Shown here one piece after another: positions 44,452-53,806 of a DNA stretch of 64,000 bases. The notes under the pieces are model-generated. The model saw nothing but the letters and a program-made list of their open reading frames with translations. It made no database searches and was not told the origin of the DNA. Source of the stretch: Crocinitomicaceae bacterium (GTDB lineage Bacteria; Bacteroidota; Bacteroidia; Flavobacteriales_D; Crocinitomicaceae); assembly GCA_018402525.1 (NCBI GenBank), contig JAGYIR010000006.1:62001-126000 (forward strand). Reading direction: 5' to 3'. Position numbers and translations under genes: made by a program. Positions within the stretch are counted from its first letter, which is position 1; the number at the start of each line of letters is the position of its first letter.

Positions 44452-45660
44452 CTACAGCCCAAATTGCTCTTCCACTTTCGCGACAATGTACCCGCCAATT
44501 GCCAACGATGCAGTAGCTGCTGGAGATGGAGCGTTTAGCACGTGAATGGAATTTCCATGGTATTCAATTCTGAAATCATCACGGGTATCGCCGTCTTGAC
44601 GTAACAACAAAGCTCTGACACCTGATCTGCCTGGTTTTAAATCATCCATGGTCAATGATGGAATCATGCGCTGAAGCGTTTTTAAAAACAATCTCTTCGA
44701 AAATGCCCTGCGGTATTCATTGATTCCAAAACGCATGTTTTTAAAAAACAATTTCCACGTTCCTTGATACGTCAATGCGTCCCAAGTATCTCTCCAGGAA
44801 AAGTCAGTTTTACCGTATCCTTCTCTCTTGAATGTAAATACCGCATTTGGCCCACATTCAATTTCTCCATCTGTCATGCGCGTAAAGTGGACACCTAAAA
44901 ATGGGAAATCTGGGTTTGGAACTGGGTAAATCAAGTTTTTTACTTTGTGTTTTCCTTGTTCGGTCAATTCGTAGTAATCGCCTCTAAAACCAACGACTTT
45001 CTCCTTCAATTTAACACCGTCCTTTTTCGCTAGTCTATCTGCTTGTAAACCTGCGCAGAACACTAAATAATTTGCTTGGATGGATTGTTTCGATGTCACC
45101 AAGGTCGAAAAACCATCTTCTTTCCTAATATCAAGAACTTCTTCGCTCAAAAACAAACGGCTTTCGGACTGAATAGCCAGTGCCAATTCAACCATTTTTG
45201 CTGTCGCAGTGCGAAAATCAATAATTCCAGTACAAGGAACTAACAACCCTGCTATTCCTTCTACGTGCGGCTCATGTTTTTTTAATTCTTCGCCCGTTAA
45301 TTTTTGTAATCCTTCGATTTTATTTTCCAAACCTGTTTGATAGATTTTCTCCAGATTCGAAAGCTCTGATTCATCCGTAGCGACAACAATCTTCCCGCAA
45401 ACGTCGTGTGCAATCCCATGTTCCTTTGCAAAGGCAACCAATTCATGGCGTCCTTCGATGCAATTTTTTGCTTTTAATGAACCCGGCTTGTAGTAAAGAC
45501 CAGAGTGAATAACTCCTGAATTATGGCCCGTTTGATGATCTGCTAGAATATCTTCTTTCTCAATCAACGCAATCTTCAGGGCTGGGTACTTCGACTGCAA
45601 CTTATACAGGGTTGCTGCTCCAACAATTCCTCCTCCAACAATGGCAATATCAAACTTCAT
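44452..45660 (-). CDS. lhgO: L-2-hydroxyglutarate oxidase
   Basis: 402 residues. FAD-dependent oxidase of the DAO family: dinucleotide-binding IVGGGIVGAATLYKL, GHNSGVIHSGLYYKPGSLKAKNC, a C-terminal YHGNSIHVLNAPSPAATASLAIGG. LhgO oxidises L-2-hydroxyglutarate to 2-oxoglutarate, a repair reaction. The family assignment is strong; the exact substrate could also be another 2-hydroxy acid. A minus-strand TAATTTTG box precedes it by 19 bp. It is monocistronic. Confidence 0.92.
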   Translation of the reverse strand: MKFDIAIVGGGIVGAATLYKLQSKYPALKIALIEKEDILADHQTGHNSGVIHSGLYYKPGSLKAKNCIEGRHELVAFAKEHGIAHDVCGKIVVATDESELSNLEKIYQTGLENKIEGLQKLTGEELKKHEPHVEGIAGLLVPCTGIIDFRTATAKMVELALAIQSESRLFLSEEVLDIRKEDGFSTLVTSKQSIQANYLVFCAGLQADRLAKKDGVKLKEKVVGFRGDYYELTEQGKHKVKNLIYPVPNPDFPFLGVHFTRMTDGEIECGPNAVFTFKREGYGKTDFSWRDTWDALTYQGTWKLFFKNMRFGINEYRRAFSKRLFLKTLQRMIPSLTMDDLKPGRSGVRALLLRQDGDTRDDFRIEYHGNSIHVLNAPSPAATASLAIGGYIVAKVEEQFGL

Positions 45661-45679
45661 ACTAGTGTTTTTTACAGTA

Positions 45680-45687
45680 CAAAATTA
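45680..45687 (-). promoter_or_regulatory. -7 box of lhgO
   Basis: TAATTTTG on the minus strand, a full match to TAnnTTTG, 19 bp from the lhgO ATG. Confidence 0.5.
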
Positions 45688-45723
45688 ATCAAACCCACAG
45701 ATAATGGAAGGATTCCAAATCAA

Positions 45724-47436
45724 TTATTCGACTTGTCGATACATTCCCTCAAAAACGGGCAAAATATTGTGCGTTGGCTCGTAATAATCACTTTGAGTGT
45801 AAATATAATACAATTGTCGCCACGAGGATTCTCTAAATTCTTGGTCTGTTTCTTTCATGGTGTCCAACGCGACTTGAAGTGCTGGGTTCTTCTCAACAAT
45901 CTCCAATGCTTTGTCTTCAAAAACGTACGGCGAAAAATATTCTTTCTGCTGTAAATAGCTATCAAAAAAGTTCCATGCGAAATAACTATCTGGTGTGTCT
46001 GCTTCGAGCAGCGAGACTAGAAATCGTTTGTTCTTTTGTGCTGTTGGGACGATGATATCACCTTTCCTGAATTTTACTACCGCCAATTCAAGTTCAGAAG
46101 CAATCGCTGAATGCAGGTAATGTCCCTCGTATGGCGATTTTGTCGTTTCGTAAAATTGAATTCTGCGCTTACCAAGCTGGATCGTTGTATCGCTTTTCAA
46201 TTCGATCAATTCAAAATTATTGGCTTTTAATCGCTCAAGAACCTTGGTGCACTGTCCACCAATCACATAAAAATCTGGAATGTGCGAAGTGTCTTTTGGG
46301 ACGTACGTTCGGTACCAAGGAATATATTTTTCGTACGGTTTATCTTGATGGTATTTGAGACGCTCTGTTCCAGTCAATTCGCTCAACGGCTTTGAAAACT
46401 CATATCCTTTGAACAGGATCGAATCTTTTTTGTCAGCCAGTTGATAGTTGTACGTGAACTTTTCAAGCGATTTCTCCCAATCGCGGGCTTCATTTCGTGC
46501 CTTCTCAATGGCTTCTGCATTGACTGCTGTCCACAAAATGGCTTCTTTGATGAATATTTCTGTCGCTTTGACACGTTTAGGAAATGGTTTCAACATGTGC
46601 GTTTCCAATGTAAAACTGATTGAATTCTTCATTGACGCATAACCCATTGCATAACGTGGTAAATCATTAAAAGCTACAATTCCACTTTCAGGAGTCTCGC
46701 CTTTTGTTTCCACGTATGGAATTAACGGATAACCAGATTCCTTCGATTTTTTCTCTAAATGTGGAATCATCTCACCATAAACAAGATCAGCCAATGCTGG
46801 AGCCATGCGTTCTCTAAGCGAGGCAATGTAGGTCATGGTATACTGATAATCTGCACCGTTCGAAACATGCGTATCTAAAAAGACGTCGGGATCCATTCCA
46901 TGGAAAATCTTGGCAAACGTGAACATGTTTTTGGAATCCATTTTGACAAAGTCACGATTCAAATCAAGGTTCTGCGAATTTCCTCTAAATCCATATTCTT
47001 CGGGACCGTCTTGGTTGGCGCGACTTGTTCCTGATCGGTTCAACATTCCCCCAACATTGTAAGCAGGAATAATACCAATGACTGGCATTCCCTTCGTTAC
47101 TTTTCCACGCTTGATCCATTCATAAATTCCGTTCAGACATGCGTTGACTCCATCTGGTTCACCTGGGTGAATCGCATTATTGATTAAAATCGTTGTGGAA
47201 TTTTGCGCTTTTTCAAAGGTTTGAATAGAGTCACCAGCGCCATTGAGGACGCATAAGTAGATGGGCAATCCCGCATCTGAATCGCCCATGGCGTACAATT
47301 CAATTTCATTGTGCTTGCTCGCCAACGTTTTGTAGACGCTGATTAATTCATCGTAATCTGGTGTGGTATTTCCACGAAATTGTCCAAAAAGCACAACAGG
47401 AAGTGCAAATAACAGACAGAATAAGGTTTGCTTCAT
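45724..47436 (-). CDS. M14 family zinc carboxypeptidase-like protein, exported
   Basis: 570 residues. Signal peptide (TLFCLLFALPVVLFGQ). The M14 zinc site is visible: HPGEPDG (His, Glu) and DTHVSNGADYQY (His). The NLDLNRDF motif, typical of M14 relatives, is at about residue 155. Carboxypeptidase activity on peptides at the envelope is inferred; a role on peptidoglycan or amides cannot be excluded. The ATG at 47436 starts the signal peptide. Divergent from trmD with a 42-bp gap. Confidence 0.9.
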   Translation of the reverse strand: MKQTLFCLLFALPVVLFGQFRGNTTPDYDELISVYKTLASKHNEIELYAMGDSDAGLPIYLCVLNGAGDSIQTFEKAQNSTTILINNAIHPGEPDGVNACLNGIYEWIKRGKVTKGMPVIGIIPAYNVGGMLNRSGTSRANQDGPEEYGFRGNSQNLDLNRDFVKMDSKNMFTFAKIFHGMDPDVFLDTHVSNGADYQYTMTYIASLRERMAPALADLVYGEMIPHLEKKSKESGYPLIPYVETKGETPESGIVAFNDLPRYAMGYASMKNSISFTLETHMLKPFPKRVKATEIFIKEAILWTAVNAEAIEKARNEARDWEKSLEKFTYNYQLADKKDSILFKGYEFSKPLSELTGTERLKYHQDKPYEKYIPWYRTYVPKDTSHIPDFYVIGGQCTKVLERLKANNFELIELKSDTTIQLGKRRIQFYETTKSPYEGHYLHSAIASELELAVVKFRKGDIIVPTAQKNKRFLVSLLEADTPDSYFAWNFFDSYLQQKEYFSPYVFEDKALEIVEKNPALQVALDTMKETDQEFRESSWRQLYYIYTQSDYYEPTHNILPVFEGMYRQVE

Positions 47437-47466
47437 TTCTTTGATTTACTACTTCGCTAAAATACT

Positions 47467-47474
47467 TAATTTTG
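47467..47474 (+). promoter_or_regulatory. -7 box of trmD-tsaC (probable leaderless start)
   Basis: TAATTTTG, a full match to TAnnTTTG, whose last base is only 5 nt before the trmD ATG at 47479. Transcription should start at or near the ATG, so the mRNA may be leaderless. Confidence 0.5.
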
Positions 47475-47478
47475 CGCT

Positions 47479-48159
47479 ATGCGAATTGACATTCTTACCA
47501 TCTTACCAGATTTATTGGTGAGTCCTTTTTCGGATTCCATCATGAAACGCGCTCAAACGAAAGGGCATCTTGAACTGGTATTACACAACATTCGAGATTA
47601 CTCGACGGACAAGCACAACAAAGTCGATGATTACCAATACGGTGGTGGCGCTGGGATGGTCATGTCGATTGAGCCCATTGCGATTCTGATTGAAAAACTA
47701 AAGTCAGAGCGCGACTACGACGAAATTATTTACATGACACCTGATGGGAAATTGTTGGAACAATCGATTTGCAATGATTTAAGTTTGCGCACTAACATTA
47801 TGATTCTTTGCGGTCACTACAAAGGCGTCGATGAGCGCATTCGTGAACATTACATCACCAAAGAGATTTCGATTGGATCGTACGTTTTATCGGGAGGAGA
47901 ATTGGGCGCAGCAGTGCTTGTAGATAGCATCGTTCGGTTGATTCCTGGTGTGTTGAATGATGAAACTTCTGCGTTGACAGATAGTTTTCAAGATGGGTTG
48001 TTATCGCCACCTGTCTACACGCGACCAGAAGATTTTAATGGATGGAAAGTCCCAGAAGTGTTGTTATCAGGAGATTTTGGGAAGATTGAAAAATGGCGAG
48101 AAAATCAAGCGTTAGCGCGTACGAAAGAACGTCGACCTGATTTATTGGAAGGAGAATGA
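47479..48159 (+). CDS. trmD: tRNA (guanine-N1)-methyltransferase
   Basis: 226 residues. It methylates G37 next to the anticodon in several tRNAs. Family motifs are [21 protein letters not shown] and [13 protein letters not shown] (SAM/knot region). The start is immediately after a -7 box. The stop overlaps the tsaC start by 4 bp (ATGA). Its partner tsaC also modifies bases next to the anticodon (t6A37), so the pair forms a tRNA anticodon-loop modification operon. Confidence 0.97.
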   Translation: MRIDILTILPDLLVSPFSDSIMKRAQTKGHLELVLHNIRDYSTDKHNKVDDYQYGGGAGMVMSIEPIAILIEKLKSERDYDEIIYMTPDGKLLEQSICNDLSLRTNIMILCGHYKGVDERIREHYITKEISIGSYVLSGGELGAAVLVDSIVRLIPGVLNDETSALTDSFQDGLLSPPVYTRPEDFNGWKVPEVLLSGDFGKIEKWRENQALARTKERRPDLLEGE

Positions 48160-48704
48160 AAGACATCATCGAAGGATTAAAGAAAGGAGCAACCGTCCTC
48201 TACCCTACGGATACGATTTGGGGAATTGGCTGCGATGCTACCAATGAAGAAGCCTGTCAAAAGATTCTTGACATCAAAAATCGCCCAGAAACGAAAAGTT
48301 TTATTCTTTTGGTCGATGGGTTTCCGATGCTTCAGCGCTACATTCCAGAATTTCATGAAATCTGTTATGATTTAGCAGATCTAGCAACTAGACCCTTGAC
48401 GATCATTTATCCCAATGCGACAGGACTTGCTCCTTCTGTTTTGGCGGCAGACGGTTCTGTGGGAATTCGCATCACTTACGACCCCATCTGTTTACAACTC
48501 ATTCGTGGACTGAGAAAACCGCTTGTCAGTACATCTGCCAATCTTTCTGGTCAACCTTCACCGATAAATTTTGAATCCGTGGATGCCAAGATTAAATCGA
48601 ATGTTGATTTCATTGTAAAACAGCGTTTGAACGAAAAAATGACGACCCCATCCCAAATTATTCAGATTGGTGTTTCGGGAGATGTAAAGATTATCCGAAA
48701 ATAA
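48156..48704 (+). CDS. tsaC: L-threonylcarbamoyladenylate synthase (TsaC/Sua5/YrdC family)
   Basis: 182 residues. YrdC fold: [29 protein letters not shown], and the conserved STSANLSG. It makes threonylcarbamoyl-AMP from threonine, bicarbonate and ATP for t6A37 of ANN-decoding tRNAs. The short form without a Sua5 C-terminal domain is consistent with TsaC. The start overlaps trmD (ATGA). The gene converges with the alpha/beta hydrolase gene with one base between the stops. Confidence 0.92.
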   Translation: MKDIIEGLKKGATVLYPTDTIWGIGCDATNEEACQKILDIKNRPETKSFILLVDGFPMLQRYIPEFHEICYDLADLATRPLTIIYPNATGLAPSVLAADGSVGIRITYDPICLQLIRGLRKPLVSTSANLSGQPSPINFESVDAKIKSNVDFIVKQRLNEKMTTPSQIIQIGVSGDVKIIRK

Positions 48705-48705
48705 A

Positions 48706-49632
48706 CTAGTCCTTTTGCATTAAGAATTCAGAAACGATACGATTGAATTCTTTTGTCTTGGTCATATTAGGCATGTGTGCTCCATTTTGTATGATGTTCA
48801 ACTCTGCATTAGCACCTATATGACGCTTAAGTAATGGTGCCCGATCTACTGGAACAACTTCATCATTGCTTCCCCAAATTAATAATGTCGGAGTATCAAA
48901 AGTATAGTTATGGCTCGAAAATTCTTCTAAACCATCGATCAACGTAGTCATTAACACCCGTCTATTTTCTTTATTTTCAACGTACATGGCGTCATAAAAC
49001 GACTTCAACATGAAGTTTGGAATGTGCGATTTTTTACCCATAGCCAAATACAAAAGTTTCTTTAATTCCTTGGCATCGTTTGGTACGAACAAGTCTTCGA
49101 CGCTTTCCACTTCAAATCGTTGACATATCGTGTCAATATCTTGTTTAAACATGAACTTTACAGGAGCATCAAACACCACTAACTTCTTCACTTTACTGTT
49201 GAAATTCTGAGTAAATTCCATACTTACCAACCCACCATAAGAAACTCCAAACACGGTCAAGGCATCAATGTTTAAATGATTCGTAAGTGCAACGACCAAC
49301 CCCACTTGATCGCTGATTCCATATTTAGGAGTACCAGGACGACTTTTTCCAAAGTAAAACAAGTTCGGTGCAACAACGCGGTAATTCTCACTCAGCATTT
49401 TGACTTGTTTGTACCACTGAAACTTTGTTGAAGCCCCAAAACCATGGATCAAAAGCACCACGGGTTTATCCGTATTATTGTCCCAATACTCAATAGTGTC
49501 ACCTTCAATCACCTCCACTTTCAATTGCAAATCGGCACCATGCATACGCTTATTAATGTGATTATCGACAACACGATAAGAATTACAAGAGATGAAAGAA
49601 GCCAGCGTTAGGAACATTAGAATATATTTCAT
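48706..49632 (-). CDS. Alpha/beta hydrolase, probable lipoprotein
   Basis: 308 residues from the ATG at 49632. A longer start at 49692 is disfavoured because a CAAAATTA/TAATTTTG box lies at 49692-49699 on the minus strand, giving a TSS near 49687. The N-terminal LTLASFISCNS is a lipobox. The alpha/beta fold has oxyanion HGFG, nucleophile elbow GVSYGG (Ser), Asp in WGSNDEVVP and His in NGAHMP. It probably hydrolyses an ester or amide at the inner or outer membrane. The exact substrate is unknown. Confidence 0.88.
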   Translation of the reverse strand: MKYILMFLTLASFISCNSYRVVDNHINKRMHGADLQLKVEVIEGDTIEYWDNNTDKPVVLLIHGFGASTKFQWYKQVKMLSENYRVVAPNLFYFGKSRPGTPKYGISDQVGLVVALTNHLNIDALTVFGVSYGGLVSMEFTQNFNSKVKKLVVFDAPVKFMFKQDIDTICQRFEVESVEDLFVPNDAKELKKLLYLAMGKKSHIPNFMLKSFYDAMYVENKENRRVLMTTLIDGLEEFSSHNYTFDTPTLLIWGSNDEVVPVDRAPLLKRHIGANAELNIIQNGAHMPNMTKTKEFNRIVSEFLMQKD

Positions 49633-49753
49633 TTTTTGACATTTAAGAGCATTTCTCTTTTGATGTGAATGCAAAAATTGTTCTGTTGACACAAAATTAC
49701 CATATTAATATTCAATAATTCCACTGATGCAGTATAATTAAAGTTGATTCCTT

Positions 49754-49761
49754 TATCTTTG
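49754..49761 (+). promoter_or_regulatory. -7 box of the cca operon
   Basis: TATCTTTG, a full match to TAnnTTTG, 8 bp before the cca ATG at 49770, giving a very short leader. Confidence 0.5.
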
Positions 49762-49769
49762 CACCCGCA

Positions 49770-51191
49770 ATGTCAAAAAATTTAAGTCAACATCTCACGC
49801 ACCCCGTTTTTAAGGTGGCATCCGAAATCGTTACCGAACAAGGTTTAGAAGCTTATGTAATTGGTGGTTACGTGCGCGACTTACTTCTTGAGCGACCTTC
49901 AAAAGACATTGATATTGTAGTCATCGGAAGCGGTTTGGATTTAGCCAAAGTATGTGCTGAAAAATTACGTGTAAAAAAGGTCTCGCTTTTTGAAAATTTT
50001 GGAACGGCGCAGTTTATCTACAAGGACTTAGAAGTTGAGTTTGTAGGTGCTCGAAAGGAATCTTATAGAAGCGATTCGCGCAAACCGATTGTCGAAAACG
50101 GGTCCTTGAAAGACGATCAAAACAGACGTGATTTTACGATCAACGCACTGGCGCTGAGCTTACACAAAGACAACTTTGGCGATTTAATCGATCCATTTGG
50201 AGGACTGAAAGACCTTGAAGATCAAATCTTGCGCACACCGCTTGATCCAGATCAAACTTATTCAGACGATCCATTGCGCATGATGCGTGCAATTCGTTTT
50301 GCGACACAATTGGATTTTAAGATTGAACATAAAAGCTTAGTGTCCATCACTAAAAATGCGGAACGGTTGTCGATCATTTCCAACGAGCGCATTACGGACG
50401 AATTAAATAAGATCATTCTTTGCCCAAAACCGTCGCGTGGTTTCGATTTACTCTTCACAACCCATTTATTGCATCAATTCTTTCCTGAAATGGTGGCATT
50501 GTATGGCGTGGAAACGATCAACGGCAAATCGCACAAGGATAATTTCTACCACACACTTGAGGTGCTCGACAATATTTGTGAAACAACGGACAATCTTTGG
50601 TTGCGCTGGGCAGCAATTATGCACGATATAGCAAAACCACCGACCAAGCGCTTTGATACACGTGTAGGCTGGACGTTTCACGGTCACGAAGACCTCGGAG
50701 CGCGTATGGTTCCAAAGATTTTCAAGCGATTAAAGCTTCCGCAGGATGCAAAAATGAAGTACGTTGAGAAATTAGTTCGACTTCACCTCCGCCCTATTGC
50801 GCTGGTAAAAGGATTTGTGACTGATTCTGCCGTGCGCAGATTACTTTCTGAAGCAGAAGATGATATTGACGATTTGATGTTGCTGTGTAATGCAGATATC
50901 ACCTCGAAAAACGAATATAAAGTCAAAAAGTACAAGGAGAACTTTGATCTAGTGAAGCAAAAACTGCTCAGCGTCGAAGAAAAAGACCGTGTACGAAATT
51001 TTCAACCTCCAGTTTCTGGACAGATGATCATGGATACGTTTGGAATTGGTCCATCGCAAGAAGTGGGTGACATTAAAGCGCGCATCAAAGAAGCGATTTT
51101 GGAGGGTGAAATTGAAAATGAAGAGCAGGAAGCATTTGCGTACATGTTAAAATTGGGCGTTGAGATGGGACTTGAAACAAAACAACAGTAA
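49770..51191 (+). CDS. cca: CCA tRNA nucleotidyltransferase with HD domain
   Basis: 473 residues. The N-terminal nucleotidyltransferase head (GGYVRDLLLERPSKDIDIVV, with the two metal Asps) adds CCA to tRNA 3' ends or processes related RNA. The neck has RRDFTINALAL and DPLRMMRAIRFA. Past residue 250 an HD phosphohydrolase domain is present: HTLEVLDNI and MHDIAKPPTKR. This head-plus-HD layout is common in Bacteroidota. Inferred role: tRNA 3'-end maintenance. It heads a run of five genes (cca, pRiA4b-like, methyltransferase, TraB, FKBP) with small gaps or overlaps. Confidence 0.95.
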   Translation: MSKNLSQHLTHPVFKVASEIVTEQGLEAYVIGGYVRDLLLERPSKDIDIVVIGSGLDLAKVCAEKLRVKKVSLFENFGTAQFIYKDLEVEFVGARKESYRSDSRKPIVENGSLKDDQNRRDFTINALALSLHKDNFGDLIDPFGGLKDLEDQILRTPLDPDQTYSDDPLRMMRAIRFATQLDFKIEHKSLVSITKNAERLSIISNERITDELNKIILCPKPSRGFDLLFTTHLLHQFFPEMVALYGVETINGKSHKDNFYHTLEVLDNICETTDNLWLRWAAIMHDIAKPPTKRFDTRVGWTFHGHEDLGARMVPKIFKRLKLPQDAKMKYVEKLVRLHLRPIALVKGFVTDSAVRRLLSEAEDDIDDLMLLCNADITSKNEYKVKKYKENFDLVKQKLLSVEEKDRVRNFQPPVSGQMIMDTFGIGPSQEVGDIKARIKEAILEGEIENEEQEAFAYMLKLGVEMGLETKQQ

Positions 51192-51227
51192 CTTTCGTAC
51201 GCGTACACATAGTTAAAGGAGGAACAA

Positions 51228-51761
51228 ATGGCAGGATTGAAATTTAGAGTGTTATTGGATTCAAAAGACAGGAATGAAGTTTTCAGAGACGTCTTGATCA
51301 GCGATACCTCAAATTTTGAAGCGTTTTACCGAGCAATTCTTGATGCTTACGGGTTTACATCCGATCAAATGGCGTCTTTTTATATTTCAAACGATCAATG
51401 GGACAAAGGATTTGAGATCAGCCTGTTTGACATGTCTTTTGGTGAAGACAGTGAGCAAATCTTACCTGGAGTCATGAGCGAATCGGTGCTTACGAGCTAC
51501 ATGATTGAGCCAGATCAGAAGATTATTTTGGTGCACGATTTCTTACGCATGTGGATTTTCCTCATTGAATTGATTGAACAAACCGAAGAAACTCCTGAAT
51601 ATCCAAAAACCGTGTTATCTGTTGGAAATGCACCAGCGGAAGACTCAAAACCCATCGAAAACGACGATTTGCAATTTGAAACTGAATCTGACAGCGAAGA
51701 GGACGAAGATGAATTTGGTTTTGGCGAATTTGAAGACGATTACGACGAATACGATTACTAG
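51228..51761 (+). CDS. pRiA4b ORF-3-like domain protein
   Basis: 177 residues. Matches the plasmid pRiA4b ORF-3 family in the first 120 residues (FRVLLDSKDRNEVFRDVLISD, FEAFYRAILDAYGF, FEISLFDMSFGED). The tail is a low-complexity acidic run (about 140-177). The family has no proven function. An AAAGGAGGAAC Shine-Dalgarno lies just before the ATG, stronger than usual for this genome. It follows cca by 36 bp and precedes the methyltransferase gene by 2 bp. Confidence 0.82.
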   Translation: MAGLKFRVLLDSKDRNEVFRDVLISDTSNFEAFYRAILDAYGFTSDQMASFYISNDQWDKGFEISLFDMSFGEDSEQILPGVMSESVLTSYMIEPDQKIILVHDFLRMWIFLIELIEQTEETPEYPKTVLSVGNAPAEDSKPIENDDLQFETESDSEEDEDEFGFGEFEDDYDEYDY

Positions 51762-51763
51762 CA

Positions 51764-52474
51764 ATGTCAGCGGCAAACAACGACCCGATGGGTCAAGCTA
51801 TTCTTGACTTCGCAACCACCACTAAAAATGTAGACATCATCGTCCGCTCCGAAATTTGCGACGACGACGTTATTCCTTCCGAGTATTTATTTCGATCCTA
51901 CGAAGAAATGCCACGCATTGAGCAAATCGCTTTAGAAAAATGCGCTGGAAACATCTTGGACGTTGGTGCAGGAGCTGGAATTCACGCAAAGTACTTACTG
52001 GAACAAGGAAAAGTAGTTTCATGTATTGATATTAGTGCAAAAGCCGTTGAACACCTCACGAATCAGGGTATAGCAGCACGACAACTGAACTTTTTTAATC
52101 TCGAAAACGAATCGTACGATACGCTGTTGATGCTCATGAATGGATTAGGAATCGCAGGGCGTTTGGCAAATTTGGAACTAACTTTGCTAAAAGCAACATC
52201 GTTATTGAGCGAAGGTGGAAAAATTCTTTGCGATTCTTCAGATATCAAGTACCTTTACGAAGACGATGAAGGTGGTTACTGGGTCGATTTGAATGCTGGA
52301 TATTACGGCGATTTTAAGTTTCAAATGAACTACAAAGACCATACGTCCAAATGGTTTGAATGGTTGTACGTCGACTTGGAGAATTTAACTTCCATCGCTG
52401 AGAAAGTCGGACTTTCCGTAGATTTACTTCACGAAGAAGACGGACAATATTTGGTTGAACTAACTAAACAATAA
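51764..52474 (+). CDS. Class I SAM-dependent methyltransferase
   Basis: 236 residues. SAM-binding motif I is NILDVGAGAGIHAKYLLEQG, and the adenine-binding Asp is in SCIDISAKAVEHL. The post-I and post-II regions are standard. The substrate is unknown; position in a tRNA- and proteostasis-flavoured operon gives no firm hint. It begins 2 bp after the previous stop and ends where the next ATG begins. Confidence 0.88.
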   Translation: MSAANNDPMGQAILDFATTTKNVDIIVRSEICDDDVIPSEYLFRSYEEMPRIEQIALEKCAGNILDVGAGAGIHAKYLLEQGKVVSCIDISAKAVEHLTNQGIAARQLNFFNLENESYDTLLMLMNGLGIAGRLANLELTLLKATSLLSEGGKILCDSSDIKYLYEDDEGGYWVDLNAGYYGDFKFQMNYKDHTSKWFEWLYVDLENLTSIAEKVGLSVDLLHEEDGQYLVELTKQ

Positions 52475-53362
52475 ATGAAATTAAAAGGACTTACTTTACT
52501 GTTTTTCATAGGGTTTACAAAACTCTTCTATGCTCAAGCGAATGTGACCGAATTCCCCATGGAAGAAAGTTCACTCTTGTGGAAAATAAGCGGTAAAAAC
52601 GTTAAGGGTGATGCCTACCTATTCGGCACTATGCACTTGATCGAGAAGGACTATTTTATCTTTCCAAAGAAACTTCAGAAAGTCGTGAAAAAGTCGGATG
52701 CATTGGTCATGGAACTGGAAGGATTGCCCAATCAAACAGAAGCCGTTGGATACGTGATGCTCAAGGAGGGATCATTTTTCGATTATTTCAGTCCTGAGCA
52801 AACCGATACCATTCTCCGCTGGGCGAAAGTTAAATTTAGAATGGAAGAAGCGACTTTTCGCTCCTCTTTTTCAAACATGAAGCCTTTTGCGGTAACACAA
52901 TTGGCGATTCAATTGCACTTTATTGGCAAGACAGAATCTTATGAGCTATCCTTTGAAGAGCTTGCAAAATCAGCTAATATTGAAATTATTGGATTGGAAA
53001 CGATTGCTGAACAAATGAGTTTATTCGATAACCTCACACAAGAACAGCAAGCGGAGATGGTTATGGAAAGCATACGCACTGGAGATAAATCAATTGAATT
53101 GGTAAAGAAAATGCAAACCGTGTATCAATCACAGGAAATCGATCAATTGTATTCGTTGATCTTGGACGAAGGCGGAGTCATCCAAGAAGAGCAGGCAGAT
53201 TTTCTTGACAATCGCAACAATAAGTGGATTCCACAAATAGAACAGATTGTAAGTGAAAAAAACGCGTTTATAGCCGTTGGTGCAGGTCACCTCGGTGGAC
53301 CGAATGGTGTGATTCGCTTGCTAGAAAAAGAAGGATACACATTAACGCCGATTAAATTATGA
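52475..53362 (+). CDS. TraB/GumN family protein, exported
   Basis: 295 residues. A signal peptide (LTLLFFIGFTKLFYAQ) precedes a TraB/GumN domain with signatures YLFGTMHLIEKDYF near residue 50 and GAGHLGGPNGVIRLL near 275. The Gly-Thr-x-His (GTMH) and GxGH motifs match the family's putative protease-like site. The function is not established in bacteria. It overlaps the FKBP gene by 4 bp and is directly preceded by the methyltransferase. Confidence 0.88.
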   Translation: MKLKGLTLLFFIGFTKLFYAQANVTEFPMEESSLLWKISGKNVKGDAYLFGTMHLIEKDYFIFPKKLQKVVKKSDALVMELEGLPNQTEAVGYVMLKEGSFFDYFSPEQTDTILRWAKVKFRMEEATFRSSFSNMKPFAVTQLAIQLHFIGKTESYELSFEELAKSANIEIIGLETIAEQMSLFDNLTQEQQAEMVMESIRTGDKSIELVKKMQTVYQSQEIDQLYSLILDEGGVIQEEQADFLDNRNNKWIPQIEQIVSEKNAFIAVGAGHLGGPNGVIRLLEKEGYTLTPIKL

Positions 53363-53802
53363 AGTACTTCCTTCTAGCATTCACCGCTTTAATTCTAACG
53401 GCGTGTAAGACCTATTCAGAAGATGAAAAACAAACCTTCGACCAGCAGATCGAAGCTTATCTAAAAAAGAACAATAGAGTCTGTGAGCGCTCGGATTCTG
53501 GACTCTACTTCCATATCATTGAGCAAGGAGAAGGGCGAAAAATCCAATACAACGACAAAGTCAAATTCACCTACAAAGGAGAATTGTTGGACGGAACTGT
53601 TTTCGATCACCGCACTGAGCCTGTTGAATTTGATGTGAAGGTACTAATCGCAGCTTGGCAAGAAATCATGCTAGAACTTAACGTAGGCGGAAAAGCATAT
53701 TTGGTTGCTCCACCCCACTTGGGATATGGCACGCATCAGTTGGATGATATACCACCAAATTCGATTATTGTGTTTACGATGGAGGTTGTTGGAGCGGAAT
53801 AG
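53359..53802 (+). CDS. FKBP-type peptidyl-prolyl isomerase, lipoprotein
   Basis: 147 residues. The N-terminus is a lipobox (LAFTALILTACKT). The FKBP core has VKFTYKGELLDGTVFDH, LNVGGKAYLVAPPHLGYG and PPNSIIVFTMEVVG. It should speed cis-trans proline isomerisation for exported proteins. It overlaps the TraB gene start-to-stop and is the last gene of the run. The repeat region starts five bases after its stop. Confidence 0.9.
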   Translation: MKYFLLAFTALILTACKTYSEDEKQTFDQQIEAYLKKNNRVCERSDSGLYFHIIEQGEGRKIQYNDKVKFTYKGELLDGTVFDHRTEPVEFDVKVLIAAWQEIMLELNVGGKAYLVAPPHLGYGTHQLDDIPPNSIIVFTMEVVGAE

Positions 53803-53806
53803 GATG

